Of a DNA stretch of 64,000 nt, positions 8,272-16,595 are shown in pieces. Numbering within the stretch: the first letter of the stretch is position 1; each line of letters starts with the position of its first letter. The notes beneath the pieces were generated by a model, which saw only the letters and a list, made by a program, of their open reading frames with translations, was not told where the DNA came from and did no database searches. The position numbers were made by a program, and so were the translations under genes. Source of the stretch: Psychroflexus salarius (GTDB lineage: Bacteria; Bacteroidota; Bacteroidia; Flavobacteriales; Flavobacteriaceae); assembly GCF_900129035.1 (NCBI RefSeq), contig NZ_FQTW01000003.1, positions 62,001 through 126,000 of the forward strand, in the 5' to 3' direction.

Positions 8272-8825
8272 TTATAGAATGTTTTTGCCTTTTATTAAGT
8301 AGTAATTCATGATTTTTTGAGTTACAATAGCTCCAATTATAGTTCCAATCATACCAAATATTTTAATTACAGTTATTTTACTTAAAATAATTCCAGAAAA
8401 TAAACCTAATAAAATGCCGATTAATAATATTCCGTGATATTTATAGGCTCTTTTTTTTGCTAATTTTATGTGTTTTCTGTTTTCCAGCTTAAAATCAATG
8501 CTATTTTTTAAAAACTGTTCTAAATTTGATATAAACGATTGGTAAAGTGAATTAAATGCAACCGGTGTTACATACCCATTATTAATAACAGTATATTTAA
8601 CAAGCATTTTATGTTTTTCAATAAGTTCAATCTCAATGACAGACTCCCAATTTAATGGATTGAACTCCCAGCCATGTAATATTGACCATTTTTTTTGAAT
8701 ACAAATTTGCTTTTATCATGACTTAAGATCTTAAAATCATATGACTTAAAATACTCAGTAATTCTATCTTCAAAATTTAAGTTATTAATTATATGAAACT
8801 CAAAATTTCGGGTATAATCTCTCAT
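8272..8825 (-). pseudogene. Frameshifted small membrane protein gene
   Basis: Two consecutive reading frames on the minus strand join into one coherent protein if one base is added to the run of eight T (eight A on the coding strand) at 8689–8696. The upstream part starts MRDYTRNFEFHIINNLNF at 8825 and reaches KSKFVFKK. After the shift the text continues WSILHGWEFNPLNWESVIE and then MLVKYTVINNG to the stop at 8272, about 185 residues in all. The C-terminal part has two adjacent membrane segments (HGILLIGILLGLFSGIIL and FGMIGTIIGAIV). I do not recognise the family. The shift may be a real mutation, slippage-mediated phase variation or a sequencing error. The downstream ATG at 8607 could give a 111-residue product. 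Confidence 0.7.
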
Positions 8826-8924
8826 CTAAATTTAATAACAAACTTAGTAGTAAAATTAGCGATTTTTAGATATTTTGATATGACTGAGTGTAAATTTATT
8901 GGATAAAATTTATAGTGAAAATTC

Positions 8925-9497
8925 TTATCTGTATTTCAAATATTGCTTATTTCTCTCCCATCGTTCTGGGTCTACTGTCTTCCAGTAAATATCATAAAAC
9001 CCTCTTTTCTTTGCATTATTATTTCTAATCATTTCTGAAAAGTATGTAATCAATTTAGTTTTATATTTATTGTCTTCAGTTAATAGATCTCTATTTTGTT
9101 TATCAAAAACTAAAATAGAAGCATATATGGTTTTTGAACTTTCCAATCCATTTGCTAATACAGAAAATTTAGTTGAATCGTCTGGAAAAAGTTTTAAATT
9201 ATTCCATAGTAAAATTGGATGACTATTTTCTTTCAGATAAATTTCTTGATCCCATTTACCAAATTTATCATACATTACTTTCTTGGTGTAGAATGAGTTT
9301 TTTACACATTCAAACTTAACTTCAGTAAAAAACAGCGTATCCTGATTTATGATTGTCTCGAATTTCTCTTCAATAATATTTTGAAAGTCATTTTTAACTA
9401 TTGACGCACATCGTTTTTCAGTAACTTTTTTAGAGGAAGTGCACGAATTTAAAATTAGCGATAAAGCTAAAACAATATATAATTTAATTTTTAACAT
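8925..9497 (-). CDS. Lipoprotein of unknown function
   Basis: A protein of about 190 residues. The start at 9497 is chosen because it gives a classic lipoprotein signal (KLYIVLALSLILNSC, cysteine at residue 16) followed by TSSKKV. The frame is open to an ATG at 9551, which would add 18 residues that do not fit a signal peptide. I see no family signature. The mature part is charged, with aromatic patches near the end (RGFYDIYWKTVDPERW). It lies between the broken membrane gene and PBP1A, on the same strand as both, in an ORFan patch that interrupts otherwise conserved core genes. Confidence 0.6.
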   Translation of the reverse strand: MLKIKLYIVLALSLILNSCTSSKKVTEKRCASIVKNDFQNIIEEKFETIINQDTLFFTEVKFECVKNSFYTKKVMYDKFGKWDQEIYLKENSHPILLWNNLKLFPDDSTKFSVLANGLESSKTIYASILVFDKQNRDLLTEDNKYKTKLITYFSEMIRNNNAKKRGFYDIYWKTVDPERWERNKQYLKYR

Positions 9498-9555
9498 CAG
9501 GTTTATTAAGTTTTGACTTAAAAATAGGTGAATAATAACTATTAAAACCAATTCA

Positions 9556-11862
9556 TCAAAAATCTAATTCAATTTTATTTCTTGAATCTTCTTCTGTTTC
9601 ATCCTCATTATCAGTTCCACAATCAATTTGAATACTCAGTTGGTCTGGTTTCTCAAACTCTTCTTGTGAAATGTTTAAATTTTCATCGGCATAAATAGCT
9701 TTCATATACATGCCCCAGATTGGTAAAGCCATGGTTGCGCCTTGACCGTAAGTAATACTAGGAAAACGTACCGAGCGTTCTTCGCCACCAACCCAAACGC
9801 CAGTGGCTAGATTAGGTACCATACCGATAAACCAACCATCACTTTGATTTTGTGTGGTTCCTGTTTTACCCGCAATGGCATTTTCAAACGCGTATGGATA
9901 ACCTGTGACTGCTCTTTTATAATGCGTTGCGTTTTTAAGATAGTTTGAATTAGTTCTCAAACGGCGACCTGAACCAAAACGTGTAACGCCTTCTAATAAG
10001 TTGATGGTAACATAAGCCGATTCTTCATTAAGTACATCTCGACTTTCAGGCTGATGCTGATAAATGATAGTTCCGTTTTTATCTTCAATGCGTTCTACGA
10101 CAAATGGCTTAACGTAAACACCTTTGTTAGCAAAGGTTGAATAAGCTGAAACCATTTCATAAACGCTTAAATCTGGTGTTCCCAGAGCAATAGCGGCAAC
10201 TGGTAGAATATTAGAGGTATCTACACCTAATTTATCAACTAAACTCAATACATTTTCAGGTCCTGTACGATCAATCATTCTTGCTGTAATTGTATTAATT
10301 GATTCTGCTAAGGCTTGCTTTAGTGTTTTTACACCACCATATTCATTACCAGAATTTTTTGGTGTCCAATCTTCTGTTACGCCATGTTGACCAGCCGGAA
10401 TTGTATGTTTGGTATTGGGCAACTCTAAACAAGGTGATAAATGTAATTGATCTATAGCGGTTGCATACACAAATGGTTTAAAAGTAGAACCGACTTGTCG
10501 CTTTGCCTGTTTAACATGTTCATATTTAAAATGCTTAAAATTGATGCCGCCTACCCAAGCTTTAATTTCACCTGTTTGTGGTGTCATAGACATCATTCCG
10601 GTATTTAAAAAAGATTTATAATAACGTATAGAATCTCTTGGTGTTAAGGTGGTGTCTATTGTTCCATTCCAAGAGAATAAGCGCATTTTCCGCTTTTTAT
10701 CAAAACTAGCTAGAATTTTTTCTTCGCTAAAACCTTTACGCTTCATTTCTTTATAGCGACCTGAATTTTTTATAGACTTATTAATAATTTGATTGATTTC
10801 AGCTTTAGAAACACTTCTAAAAGGTGCGGTAGGATTGGTTTTGTTTTGGCGGTTAAATTCCTTTTGAAGCTTTTTCATATGGCGATTAACGGCATCTTCA
10901 GCATAAGTTTGCATGCGGTAATCTATAGATGTATAGACTTTTAAGCCATCACTATAGATATTATACAATTCGCCGTTTGGTTTAGGATTATTTTTAACCC
11001 AATCTTTTAGAAATTCCTGAACATAAGCTCTAAGATATGTTGCTACACCGTCATCATGTTGTTCAGGTGAATAATTGGTCACCAGCTCTAACTGTTGTAA
11101 CGAATCTTTTTCTTTTAGAGTTATGTAGCCATTTTTTTCCATTTGGCTAAACACGGTATTTCTCCGATTCAAAGCATTTTCTTTAAATCGATCACGAAGC
11201 GGATTATATAAGCCAGGATTTTTAAGCATTGCTACTAAGACAGCTGACTCTTCTATATTAAGTTCTTTTGGTTCTTTATCAAAATAAATACGTGCTGCCG
11301 AACGAATACCAACTGCGCCATAAATGAAATCAAACTTGTTTAAATACATCGTTATGATTTCTTGTTTGGTGTATTGCTCTTCAAGTCTAACAGCAATTAC
11401 CCATTCTTTTATTTTTTGAATAATTGCTTCGGCTAAATTATCAGACCTTATTTTAGTAAAAAGTTGTTTAGCTAATTGTTGAGTAATTGTACTTGCACCA
11501 CCTTGAGAACCAAGAAAAACGACGGCTCTCAAAGTACCTCGAGCATCAATGCCTGAATGTTGGTAAAAGCGCTCATCTTCTGTCGCCACCAAAGCATTGA
11601 TTAGATTTTCAGGTAAGTCTTCATATTTAATCGGTGTTCTGTTTTCTTTGAAATATTTGCCCAATGTTTTACCATCAGTTGAAATCACTTCGGTTGCAAG
11701 ATTAGTTTCAGGATTTTCAAGTTCTTCAAAGGTTGGCATTTCACCTAAAACGCCCCAACTAGCTAATAAAAATAATAAAACTACTAGGCTAATTCCGCCG
11801 AAAAATAAGCCCCAAAACCAGATGATATATTTTTTAAAGCTTGGTTTTTTTTTAGTTGTCAT
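9556..11862 (-). CDS. Penicillin-binding protein 1A (bifunctional peptidoglycan synthase)
   Basis: About 768 residues from the ATG at 11862 (MTTKKKPSFKKY); an ATG at 11898 is in frame but lies deep inside gldH. A short cytoplasmic tail and one membrane anchor (WFWGLFFGGISLVVLLFLLA) precede the GT51 transglycosylase domain (ATEDERFYQHSGIDARG, QGGASTITQQLAKQLF). The transpeptidase domain follows with SxxK (GSTFKPFVYA), SxN (ESINTI) and KTG (AGKTGTTQNQSDGW). All catalytic motifs are present. It polymerises and cross-links peptidoglycan in the periplasm. The start overlaps the gldH stop by 11 bases, which suggests translational coupling. The C-terminus ends in an acidic tail. Confidence 0.95.
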   Translation of the reverse strand: MTTKKKPSFKKYIIWFWGLFFGGISLVVLLFLLASWGVLGEMPTFEELENPETNLATEVISTDGKTLGKYFKENRTPIKYEDLPENLINALVATEDERFYQHSGIDARGTLRAVVFLGSQGGASTITQQLAKQLFTKIRSDNLAEAIIQKIKEWVIAVRLEEQYTKQEIITMYLNKFDFIYGAVGIRSAARIYFDKEPKELNIEESAVLVAMLKNPGLYNPLRDRFKENALNRRNTVFSQMEKNGYITLKEKDSLQQLELVTNYSPEQHDDGVATYLRAYVQEFLKDWVKNNPKPNGELYNIYSDGLKVYTSIDYRMQTYAEDAVNRHMKKLQKEFNRQNKTNPTAPFRSVSKAEINQIINKSIKNSGRYKEMKRKGFSEEKILASFDKKRKMRLFSWNGTIDTTLTPRDSIRYYKSFLNTGMMSMTPQTGEIKAWVGGINFKHFKYEHVKQAKRQVGSTFKPFVYATAIDQLHLSPCLELPNTKHTIPAGQHGVTEDWTPKNSGNEYGGVKTLKQALAESINTITARMIDRTGPENVLSLVDKLGVDTSNILPVAAIALGTPDLSVYEMVSAYSTFANKGVYVKPFVVERIEDKNGTIIYQHQPESRDVLNEESAYVTINLLEGVTRFGSGRRLRTNSNYLKNATHYKRAVTGYPYAFENAIAGKTGTTQNQSDGWFIGMVPNLATGVWVGGEERSVRFPSITYGQGATMALPIWGMYMKAIYADENLNISQEEFEKPDQLSIQIDCGTDNEDETEEDSRNKIELDF

Positions 11863-12355
11863 TTTCTTGATTTTGTTTTTCGATGCGAAGTCCAACATCT
11901 GTGATTCCTTGAAGGCTATCTAAACCATTAATTTCACCAAAAGCACGCATGGCATGTTTAATATTAACCTTATAATTACCGGTTTCTGTAAACTTTACGC
12001 CTTGTTTAAGCCAAAGCTTATTTGTTTTTAGCCCAAAACCTTGTCCCATTAATTCGCCATTAGGATAAGCCATTTCATACTCTAAAGTATCTACAATTAC
12101 CTTACCATTAGGAAAATTTATATCTGAAATTAAGAATAGGTTTCTGTAGGCATAATCTTGCGTATTTCTAAGCATTACAAATACATCATAAACTTCAGTT
12201 GTATCTGGCGCTTCAAACGAAAATTCTGCTGGAACTTCTTTTGGCCATGACTCAGGAAAACTTTGGTATTTTGAAAAATACACTGCTTCATCTTGGCAAG
12301 AAATACTTACCAAGGCTAAGCTAATGATAATAAACTTAAGACTTTTGCTTAGCAT
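11852..12355 (-). CDS. gldH: Gliding motility lipoprotein GldH
   Basis: A lipoprotein of 167 residues from the ATG at 12355, chosen because it gives a proper signal and lipobox (IIISLALVSISC); the frame is open further upstream, inside ricT. Features of GldH include VYFSKYQSFPESWP, an immunoglobulin-like core (YDVFVMLRNTQDYAYRNLFL) and GQGFGLKTNKLWLKQG. GldH is one of the outer-membrane lipoproteins needed for gliding motility in Flavobacterium johnsoniae; its exact role is unknown. It overlaps ricT upstream by 20 bases and the PBP1A start downstream by 11 bases. The ricT–gldH–PBP1A order recurs in flavobacteria, as far as I know. Confidence 0.9.
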   Translation of the reverse strand: MLSKSLKFIIISLALVSISCQDEAVYFSKYQSFPESWPKEVPAEFSFEAPDTTEVYDVFVMLRNTQDYAYRNLFLISDINFPNGKVIVDTLEYEMAYPNGELMGQGFGLKTNKLWLKQGVKFTETGNYKVNIKHAMRAFGEINGLDSLQGITDVGLRIEKQNQENDN

Positions 12356-13517
12356 TAGTCGACTTATTTTTTTGTGGTGATCTTTTGCGTTTATGGCGTC
12401 GTTTACCTTTATTCTTGTTTCTTCCTTTGGGTTTGTCAAATCGGGTTAAACTATCTTGCCCAACAACATTTTCAAAGTCTACATTAACCACAGGCTTATC
12501 TTCAATAAATTCTTCTAAGCTAGCCACCGGTTTATTATTTCTTTGGGCTTTTAAAATGGTTTTTACAGCCTCTGTATCTAACTCAATCCAATTATTATAA
12601 TCGTCTCTATAAGCGTACCATAGTTTTGATTTAAAGATGTCTATTTTTTGGCAAACAGCTTCTCCTTTTTCAGTAATGAGTTTTTGGTCTTGTCTAGGGA
12701 AATCTTTTAAAGCATCTAAATAAGAGTCAAGCTCGTAATTTAAACAGCATTTTAATTTACCACATTGCCCAGCCAATTTTAAAGGATTTAATGATAATTG
12801 TTGATATCGTGCTGCCGATGTTTTTACACTTCTAAAATCAGTTAACCAAGTTGAACAGCACAATTCACGACCACAAGAACCTATGCCGCCAAGTCTTGCG
12901 GCTTCTTGTCTAAAACCTATTTGTTTCATTTCAATCCTAACCTTAAACTCGTATGCAAATTCTTTAATAAGTTGTCTAAAATCTACACGTTCTTCGGCCG
13001 TATAATAGAAAATAGCTTTTGAGCCGTCACCTTGAAACTCAACGTCACTAATTTTCATTTTTAATTGAAGTCTAATCGCTATTTCTCTTGCACGTACTTT
13101 TACCTTTTCTTCTCGAGCTTTAGCCTCTTCCCAAACATCAATATCTTTTTGGTTAGCTTTACGGTAAACTTTTGGCAATTCGGCTGCGTAAGGATCTAGT
13201 TTCTTTTTACGCATTTGCACTTTAACCAACTCACCTGTAATGGTTACAATGCCAATATCGTGGCCTGGTGAGGTTTCGGTTGCAACAACATCACCAATAC
13301 TCAGACTAAGATTTTCTGTATTTCTAAAAAAGGATTTCCGGCCGTTTTTAAAACGAATTTCTACCGCATCAAACTTTTCAACACCACTGGGTAATTCTAG
13401 GTCTGAAAGCCAATCAAAAACCGTTAATTTATTGCAAGAATCTACACCACAACTTCCATTGTTCTTGCATCCTTTGGGCAAACCATCATTTTTACTAGCA
13501 CAATTGCTACATCCCAT
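12336..13517 (-). CDS. ricT: PSP1/RicT family regulatory protein
   Basis: A 393-residue PSP1-domain protein. The N-terminus is cysteine rich (MGCSNCASKNDG, GCKNNGSCGVDSC). The PSP1 core follows with a conserved GGIGSCGRELCCSTWL and CGKLKCCLNYELDSY, then a basic, probably disordered tail (GRNKNKGKRRHKRKRSPQKN). The Bacillus relative RicT (YaaT) belongs to an iron–sulfur RicA/F/T complex that stimulates RNase Y-dependent RNA processing. The Bacteroidota homologue is poorly studied. The basic tail would fit RNA contact (inference). It heads a minus-strand unit with gldH and PBP1A and is divergent from the ketoacyl synthase at 13693. Confidence 0.85.
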   Translation of the reverse strand: MGCSNCASKNDGLPKGCKNNGSCGVDSCNKLTVFDWLSDLELPSGVEKFDAVEIRFKNGRKSFFRNTENLSLSIGDVVATETSPGHDIGIVTITGELVKVQMRKKKLDPYAAELPKVYRKANQKDIDVWEEAKAREEKVKVRAREIAIRLQLKMKISDVEFQGDGSKAIFYYTAEERVDFRQLIKEFAYEFKVRIEMKQIGFRQEAARLGGIGSCGRELCCSTWLTDFRSVKTSAARYQQLSLNPLKLAGQCGKLKCCLNYELDSYLDALKDFPRQDQKLITEKGEAVCQKIDIFKSKLWYAYRDDYNNWIELDTEAVKTILKAQRNNKPVASLEEFIEDKPVVNVDFENVVGQDSLTRFDKPKGRNKNKGKRRHKRKRSPQKNKSTNAKQKS

Positions 13518-13692
13518 AATTATATATTTTAAATACTAATTTTTAGTATTTCAGATTCATGTTTATTAAATAAACCTCAAAGATATTAAAATATTGCTAG
13601 AGGAAATTTTTAAGTCTTAATTTAAAGCTACAAATTAGGTTTTATTTTGAGTTTAAACCTTGTATTTTTATGATATTTGCTAAAAAAATAGG

Positions 13693-14844
13693 TTGAGCAA
13701 ACGCATTTACATCAACGGTTTTAGTAGTATTTCTGCTTATGGTTTTGGCCATCAAGAGGTTGAAGATAAACATAGCAAAGCTGAAGCGCTGTTTAGTGAT
13801 TTTAAATTTCAAGATGAAATCATAAAAGTAACTCGGTTATCGTCTTCAGCTGAAGCAGCCGTTCAAAAATTAATCTCAGAGCAACCAAAATATGCACGCT
13901 TAGACCGCAGTGTACTTATGGCAATTTTGTGCACGCGAGCTTGTATAGAAAATCAAAAATTCGACAAAACTTCAACTGGTCTAAATATAGGCTCGTCACG
14001 TGGAGCTACTAAGTTATTTGAAACTTATCATCAAGAATTTATTCAGCAAGGACAAGTTTCCGCTTTAAGTTCACCAACCACAACTTTAGGCAATTTAGCC
14101 ACCTGGCCAGCTCAAGATATTGGTTTAAAAGGTGTTCAAATTAGTCACTCAATCACATGCTCAACGGCTTTACATGGGTTCTTAAATGCTAAAGCCTGGC
14201 TGCAATCTAATATGAGTGAGGCCTTTATTGTTGGTGGTAGCGAATCGCCTTTAACCCATTTCACTATTGCGCAAATGAAGGCTATCAAGCTATATTCAAA
14301 TTTAAATGATGAACTTCCATGTAGAAGTTTAGATTTAGAAAAACAGCAAAACAGTTTGATTTTAGCAGAAGCTGCCGGAACTGCTTTATTAACAAAACAA
14401 GCAGAAAACGCATTAGCAGAAGTGGTTGGGTTTGGCTATGCTACTGAAATGATTACCCATAATATTTCAATTTCTACTGATGCGCTGTGCTTTCAAGACG
14501 CTATGAAAATGGCTTTAAAAGAAGCCCAATTAGACACTGTAGATGCGGTTGTAATGCATGCGCCTGGCACAAAAAAAGGTGACCAAGCCGAAATTAACGC
14601 TGTAAATGCTGTTTTTAAAACCGCACCACTTTTAACCACTAATAAGTGGCAAATTGGCCATAGCTTTGGCGCTTCAGGAATGTTAAGTATTCAAACAGCG
14701 CTTTATATGTTAAACAACGGTTTTTATAAAAATCCTTTTTACGAGCAACAAACCACTAAAAACCAACCCATTAAATCAGTTTTAGTAAATGCTGTCGGCT
14801 TTGGCGGAAATGCGGTCAGCTTAATTTTAAAAGCTATCAACTAA
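13693..14844 (+). CDS. Beta-ketoacyl synthase-like protein, biotin-linked
   Basis: A 383-residue thiolase-fold condensing enzyme starting at TTG; the next in-frame methionine is near residue 76, so TTG is needed. The Cys–His–His triad of decarboxylating ketoacyl-ACP synthases is visible: Cys156 (SITCSTALHG), His289 (VVMHAPGTKKG) and His323 (QIGHSFGASG). It is shorter and more divergent than FabF or FabB. It sits 67 bases before bioB on the same strand. In Bacteroidota such a KAS-like gene often travels with the biotin genes, which suggests a role in making the pimeloyl precursor. That role is inference. A GATATTTG sequence just upstream may be a -7 element. Confidence 0.85.
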   Translation: MSKRIYINGFSSISAYGFGHQEVEDKHSKAEALFSDFKFQDEIIKVTRLSSSAEAAVQKLISEQPKYARLDRSVLMAILCTRACIENQKFDKTSTGLNIGSSRGATKLFETYHQEFIQQGQVSALSSPTTTLGNLATWPAQDIGLKGVQISHSITCSTALHGFLNAKAWLQSNMSEAFIVGGSESPLTHFTIAQMKAIKLYSNLNDELPCRSLDLEKQQNSLILAEAAGTALLTKQAENALAEVVGFGYATEMITHNISISTDALCFQDAMKMALKEAQLDTVDAVVMHAPGTKKGDQAEINAVNAVFKTAPLLTTNKWQIGHSFGASGMLSIQTALYMLNNGFYKNPFYEQQTTKNQPIKSVLVNAVGFGGNAVSLILKAIN

Positions 14845-14911
14845 AAACAGACAAGCATTTTTGAAAATAATACACACATTTTTCTATTTTTGATGAATCA
14901 ATTAAGAGATT

Positions 14912-16000
14912 ATGACAAGACACGATTGGACTAAAGAAGAGATTTTAGCGATTTACAATAAGCCTTTAATGTCGCTTTTATACGAAGCTGCCACTGTGCA
15001 TCGCCAACACCACGACCCAAATAAAGTACAAGTTTCTACCTTATTATCTATAAAAACAGGTGGTTGCCCTGAAGACTGTGGTTATTGCCCACAAGCAGCA
15101 CGTTATCATACAGATATTGAAGGTAATGATTTGATGAGTGTTTCTCAAGTTAAAGCCCAAGCTTTACGTGCAAAATCTTCTGGAAGTTCGCGAGTATGTA
15201 TGGGTGCTGCATGGCGAAATGTAAAAGATGGCGAAGAATTTGACAATGTGCTAGAAATGGTAAGAACCATTAATAAACTTGATATGGAAGTTTGCTGTAC
15301 ACTAGGCATGGTGACCGAAAATCAAGCCAAACGTCTTGCTGAAGCAGGATTATATGCTTACAATCATAACTTAGACTCATCTGAAGAATACTATAAAGAA
15401 GTTATTTCTACACGTGGTTATGAAGATCGTTTAGAGACCATAGACAACGTTAGAAAAACAAATGTGACCGTTTGTAGCGGTGGAATTATAGGCATGGGCG
15501 AATCTATTGACGATCGCGCGGGAATGCTTGTTGCCTTAGCAACATTAAACCCTCAACCAGAATCTGTCCCAATTAATGCTTTAGTTCCAGTTGAAGGAAC
15601 ACCACTCGAAGAACAACAAAAAGTTTCTATTTGGGAAATGATAAGAATGGTAGCTACAACTAGAATCGTAATGCCAGAAACTCAAGTAAGACTTTCAGCT
15701 GGCCGAACTGATATGAGTAAAGAAGGACAAGCAATGTGCTTTTTCGCTGGGGCAAATTCTATTTTTGCAGGTGATAAACTCTTAACTACTCCAAATCCTG
15801 ATGTTAATGAAGACATGGAGTTATTTAAAACCTTAGGTTTAGAACCTCAAAAGCCATTCGAGAAAAAATCACAGCCAAAAACCGTAGAAGCTGAACAATC
15901 TTTCTATAAGCCTTTAGGCGAAAAACCAAAATGGTCTCGTCCTGGTCATAAAATTGAACGCAACGAAGAAGCTAAATTAAAAGCTAAAGTTGCCAAATAA
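14912..16000 (+). CDS. bioB: Biotin synthase
   Basis: A 362-residue radical SAM enzyme. The [4Fe-4S]–SAM motif CPEDCGYC has its cysteines at residues 52, 56 and 59. Conserved downstream blocks are [54 protein letters not shown] and [10 protein letters not shown], the last containing the arginine that binds the sacrificial [2Fe-2S] cluster. It converts dethiobiotin to biotin. The length is slightly above E. coli BioB because of a charged C-terminal tail after [13 protein letters not shown]. It is probably co-transcribed with the KAS-like gene upstream. The other bio genes are not in this window. A Rho-independent terminator follows. Confidence 0.97.
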   Translation: MTRHDWTKEEILAIYNKPLMSLLYEAATVHRQHHDPNKVQVSTLLSIKTGGCPEDCGYCPQAARYHTDIEGNDLMSVSQVKAQALRAKSSGSSRVCMGAAWRNVKDGEEFDNVLEMVRTINKLDMEVCCTLGMVTENQAKRLAEAGLYAYNHNLDSSEEYYKEVISTRGYEDRLETIDNVRKTNVTVCSGGIIGMGESIDDRAGMLVALATLNPQPESVPINALVPVEGTPLEEQQKVSIWEMIRMVATTRIVMPETQVRLSAGRTDMSKEGQAMCFFAGANSIFAGDKLLTTPNPDVNEDMELFKTLGLEPQKPFEKKSQPKTVEAEQSFYKPLGEKPKWSRPGHKIERNEEAKLKAKVAK

Positions 16001-16027
16001 AAAGTATTCTGTTGACTTTAATCACTG

Positions 16028-16058
16028 AAGCTTTCATTAAATAATGAAAGCTTTTTTT
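16028..16058 (+). terminator. Rho-independent terminator of bioB
   Basis: A 12-bp perfect stem (AAGCTTTCATTA and its complement, 16028–16039 with 16042–16053) is followed by seven T. The T tract reaches the recX stop codon on the other strand. Confidence 0.85.
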
Positions 16059-16530
16059 ATGTCTTTAAATTATTGATAGCTTCATAAATCAAATGATTCT
16101 CGAAGCCGCGATAGGCTAAGTATTGATAAATTTTCTGTTTATTGGCTTGAGTTAGTTTTTGACCAAGCTGCTTATATTTATAATCAACTAATTCATGTAG
16201 GGTTTTTATATAGTCATCTTCATTAATTTCTTTCAATGCCGTATTTAGGTTATAAGTACTAATTTGCCTTAGTTTTAACGCTCTTGTAATTCTTATTTTA
16301 CCCCATTTTTTAATTCTAAACTTACCTCGAGCAAAGCTTTTAGCAAAACGCTCTTCGTTTAAGAAGTTATCTTCGATGAGTTTAGAAATAATATGTGCTT
16401 TAGCATCATGATACATGCCTAATTCATCAAGCTTTTTTTCAACTTCTTTGTGGCAGCGATCTTGGTAAGTGCAATACTGCATTAATTTGAGTAGTGCTTC
16501 ATGAACAGTAAGTGATGGTTTTTTATTCAT
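16057..16530 (-). CDS. recX: Regulatory protein RecX
   Basis: A protein of 157 residues from the ATG at 16530 (MNKKPSLTVHEALLKLM); an ATG 10 codons upstream is possible but less typical. It is built from the helical repeats of RecX: CTYQDRCHKEVEKKLDELG, then DNFLNEERFAKSFARGKFR with KKWGKIRI, then YKYKQLG and YLAYRGFENHLIYEAI. RecX binds RecA filaments and modulates recombination. It is unlinked to recA here (32666). It is convergent with bioB, 30 bases or more from the rng stop region, and probably has its own promoter in the region that also holds the rng terminator. Confidence 0.88.
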   Translation of the reverse strand: MNKKPSLTVHEALLKLMQYCTYQDRCHKEVEKKLDELGMYHDAKAHIISKLIEDNFLNEERFAKSFARGKFRIKKWGKIRITRALKLRQISTYNLNTALKEINEDDYIKTLHELVDYKYKQLGQKLTQANKQKIYQYLAYRGFENHLIYEAINNLKT

Positions 16531-16560
16531 TAGCACAAATTTAGTAGCAATTAAGGGCAT

Positions 16561-16590
16561 AAAAAAACCCCTATTAAAATAATAGAGGTT
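16561..16590 (-). terminator. Rho-independent terminator of rng
   Basis: Read on the minus strand, an 11-bp stem with one G·U pair (16580–16590 with 16566–16576) and a three-base loop is followed by seven T. It lies 5 bases after the rng stop and just upstream of recX. Confidence 0.8.
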
Positions 16591-16595
16591 TTTTA

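Noticed and set aside
11597-11923. A 108-codon plus-strand frame opposite PBP1A and gldH
   Set aside because: It is a shadow of the coding strands of two well-supported genes and has no family features or promoter.
14845-14911. BirA operator or separate promoter before bioB
   Set aside because: The 67-base gap shows no clear palindrome; co-transcription with the KAS-like gene is simpler.
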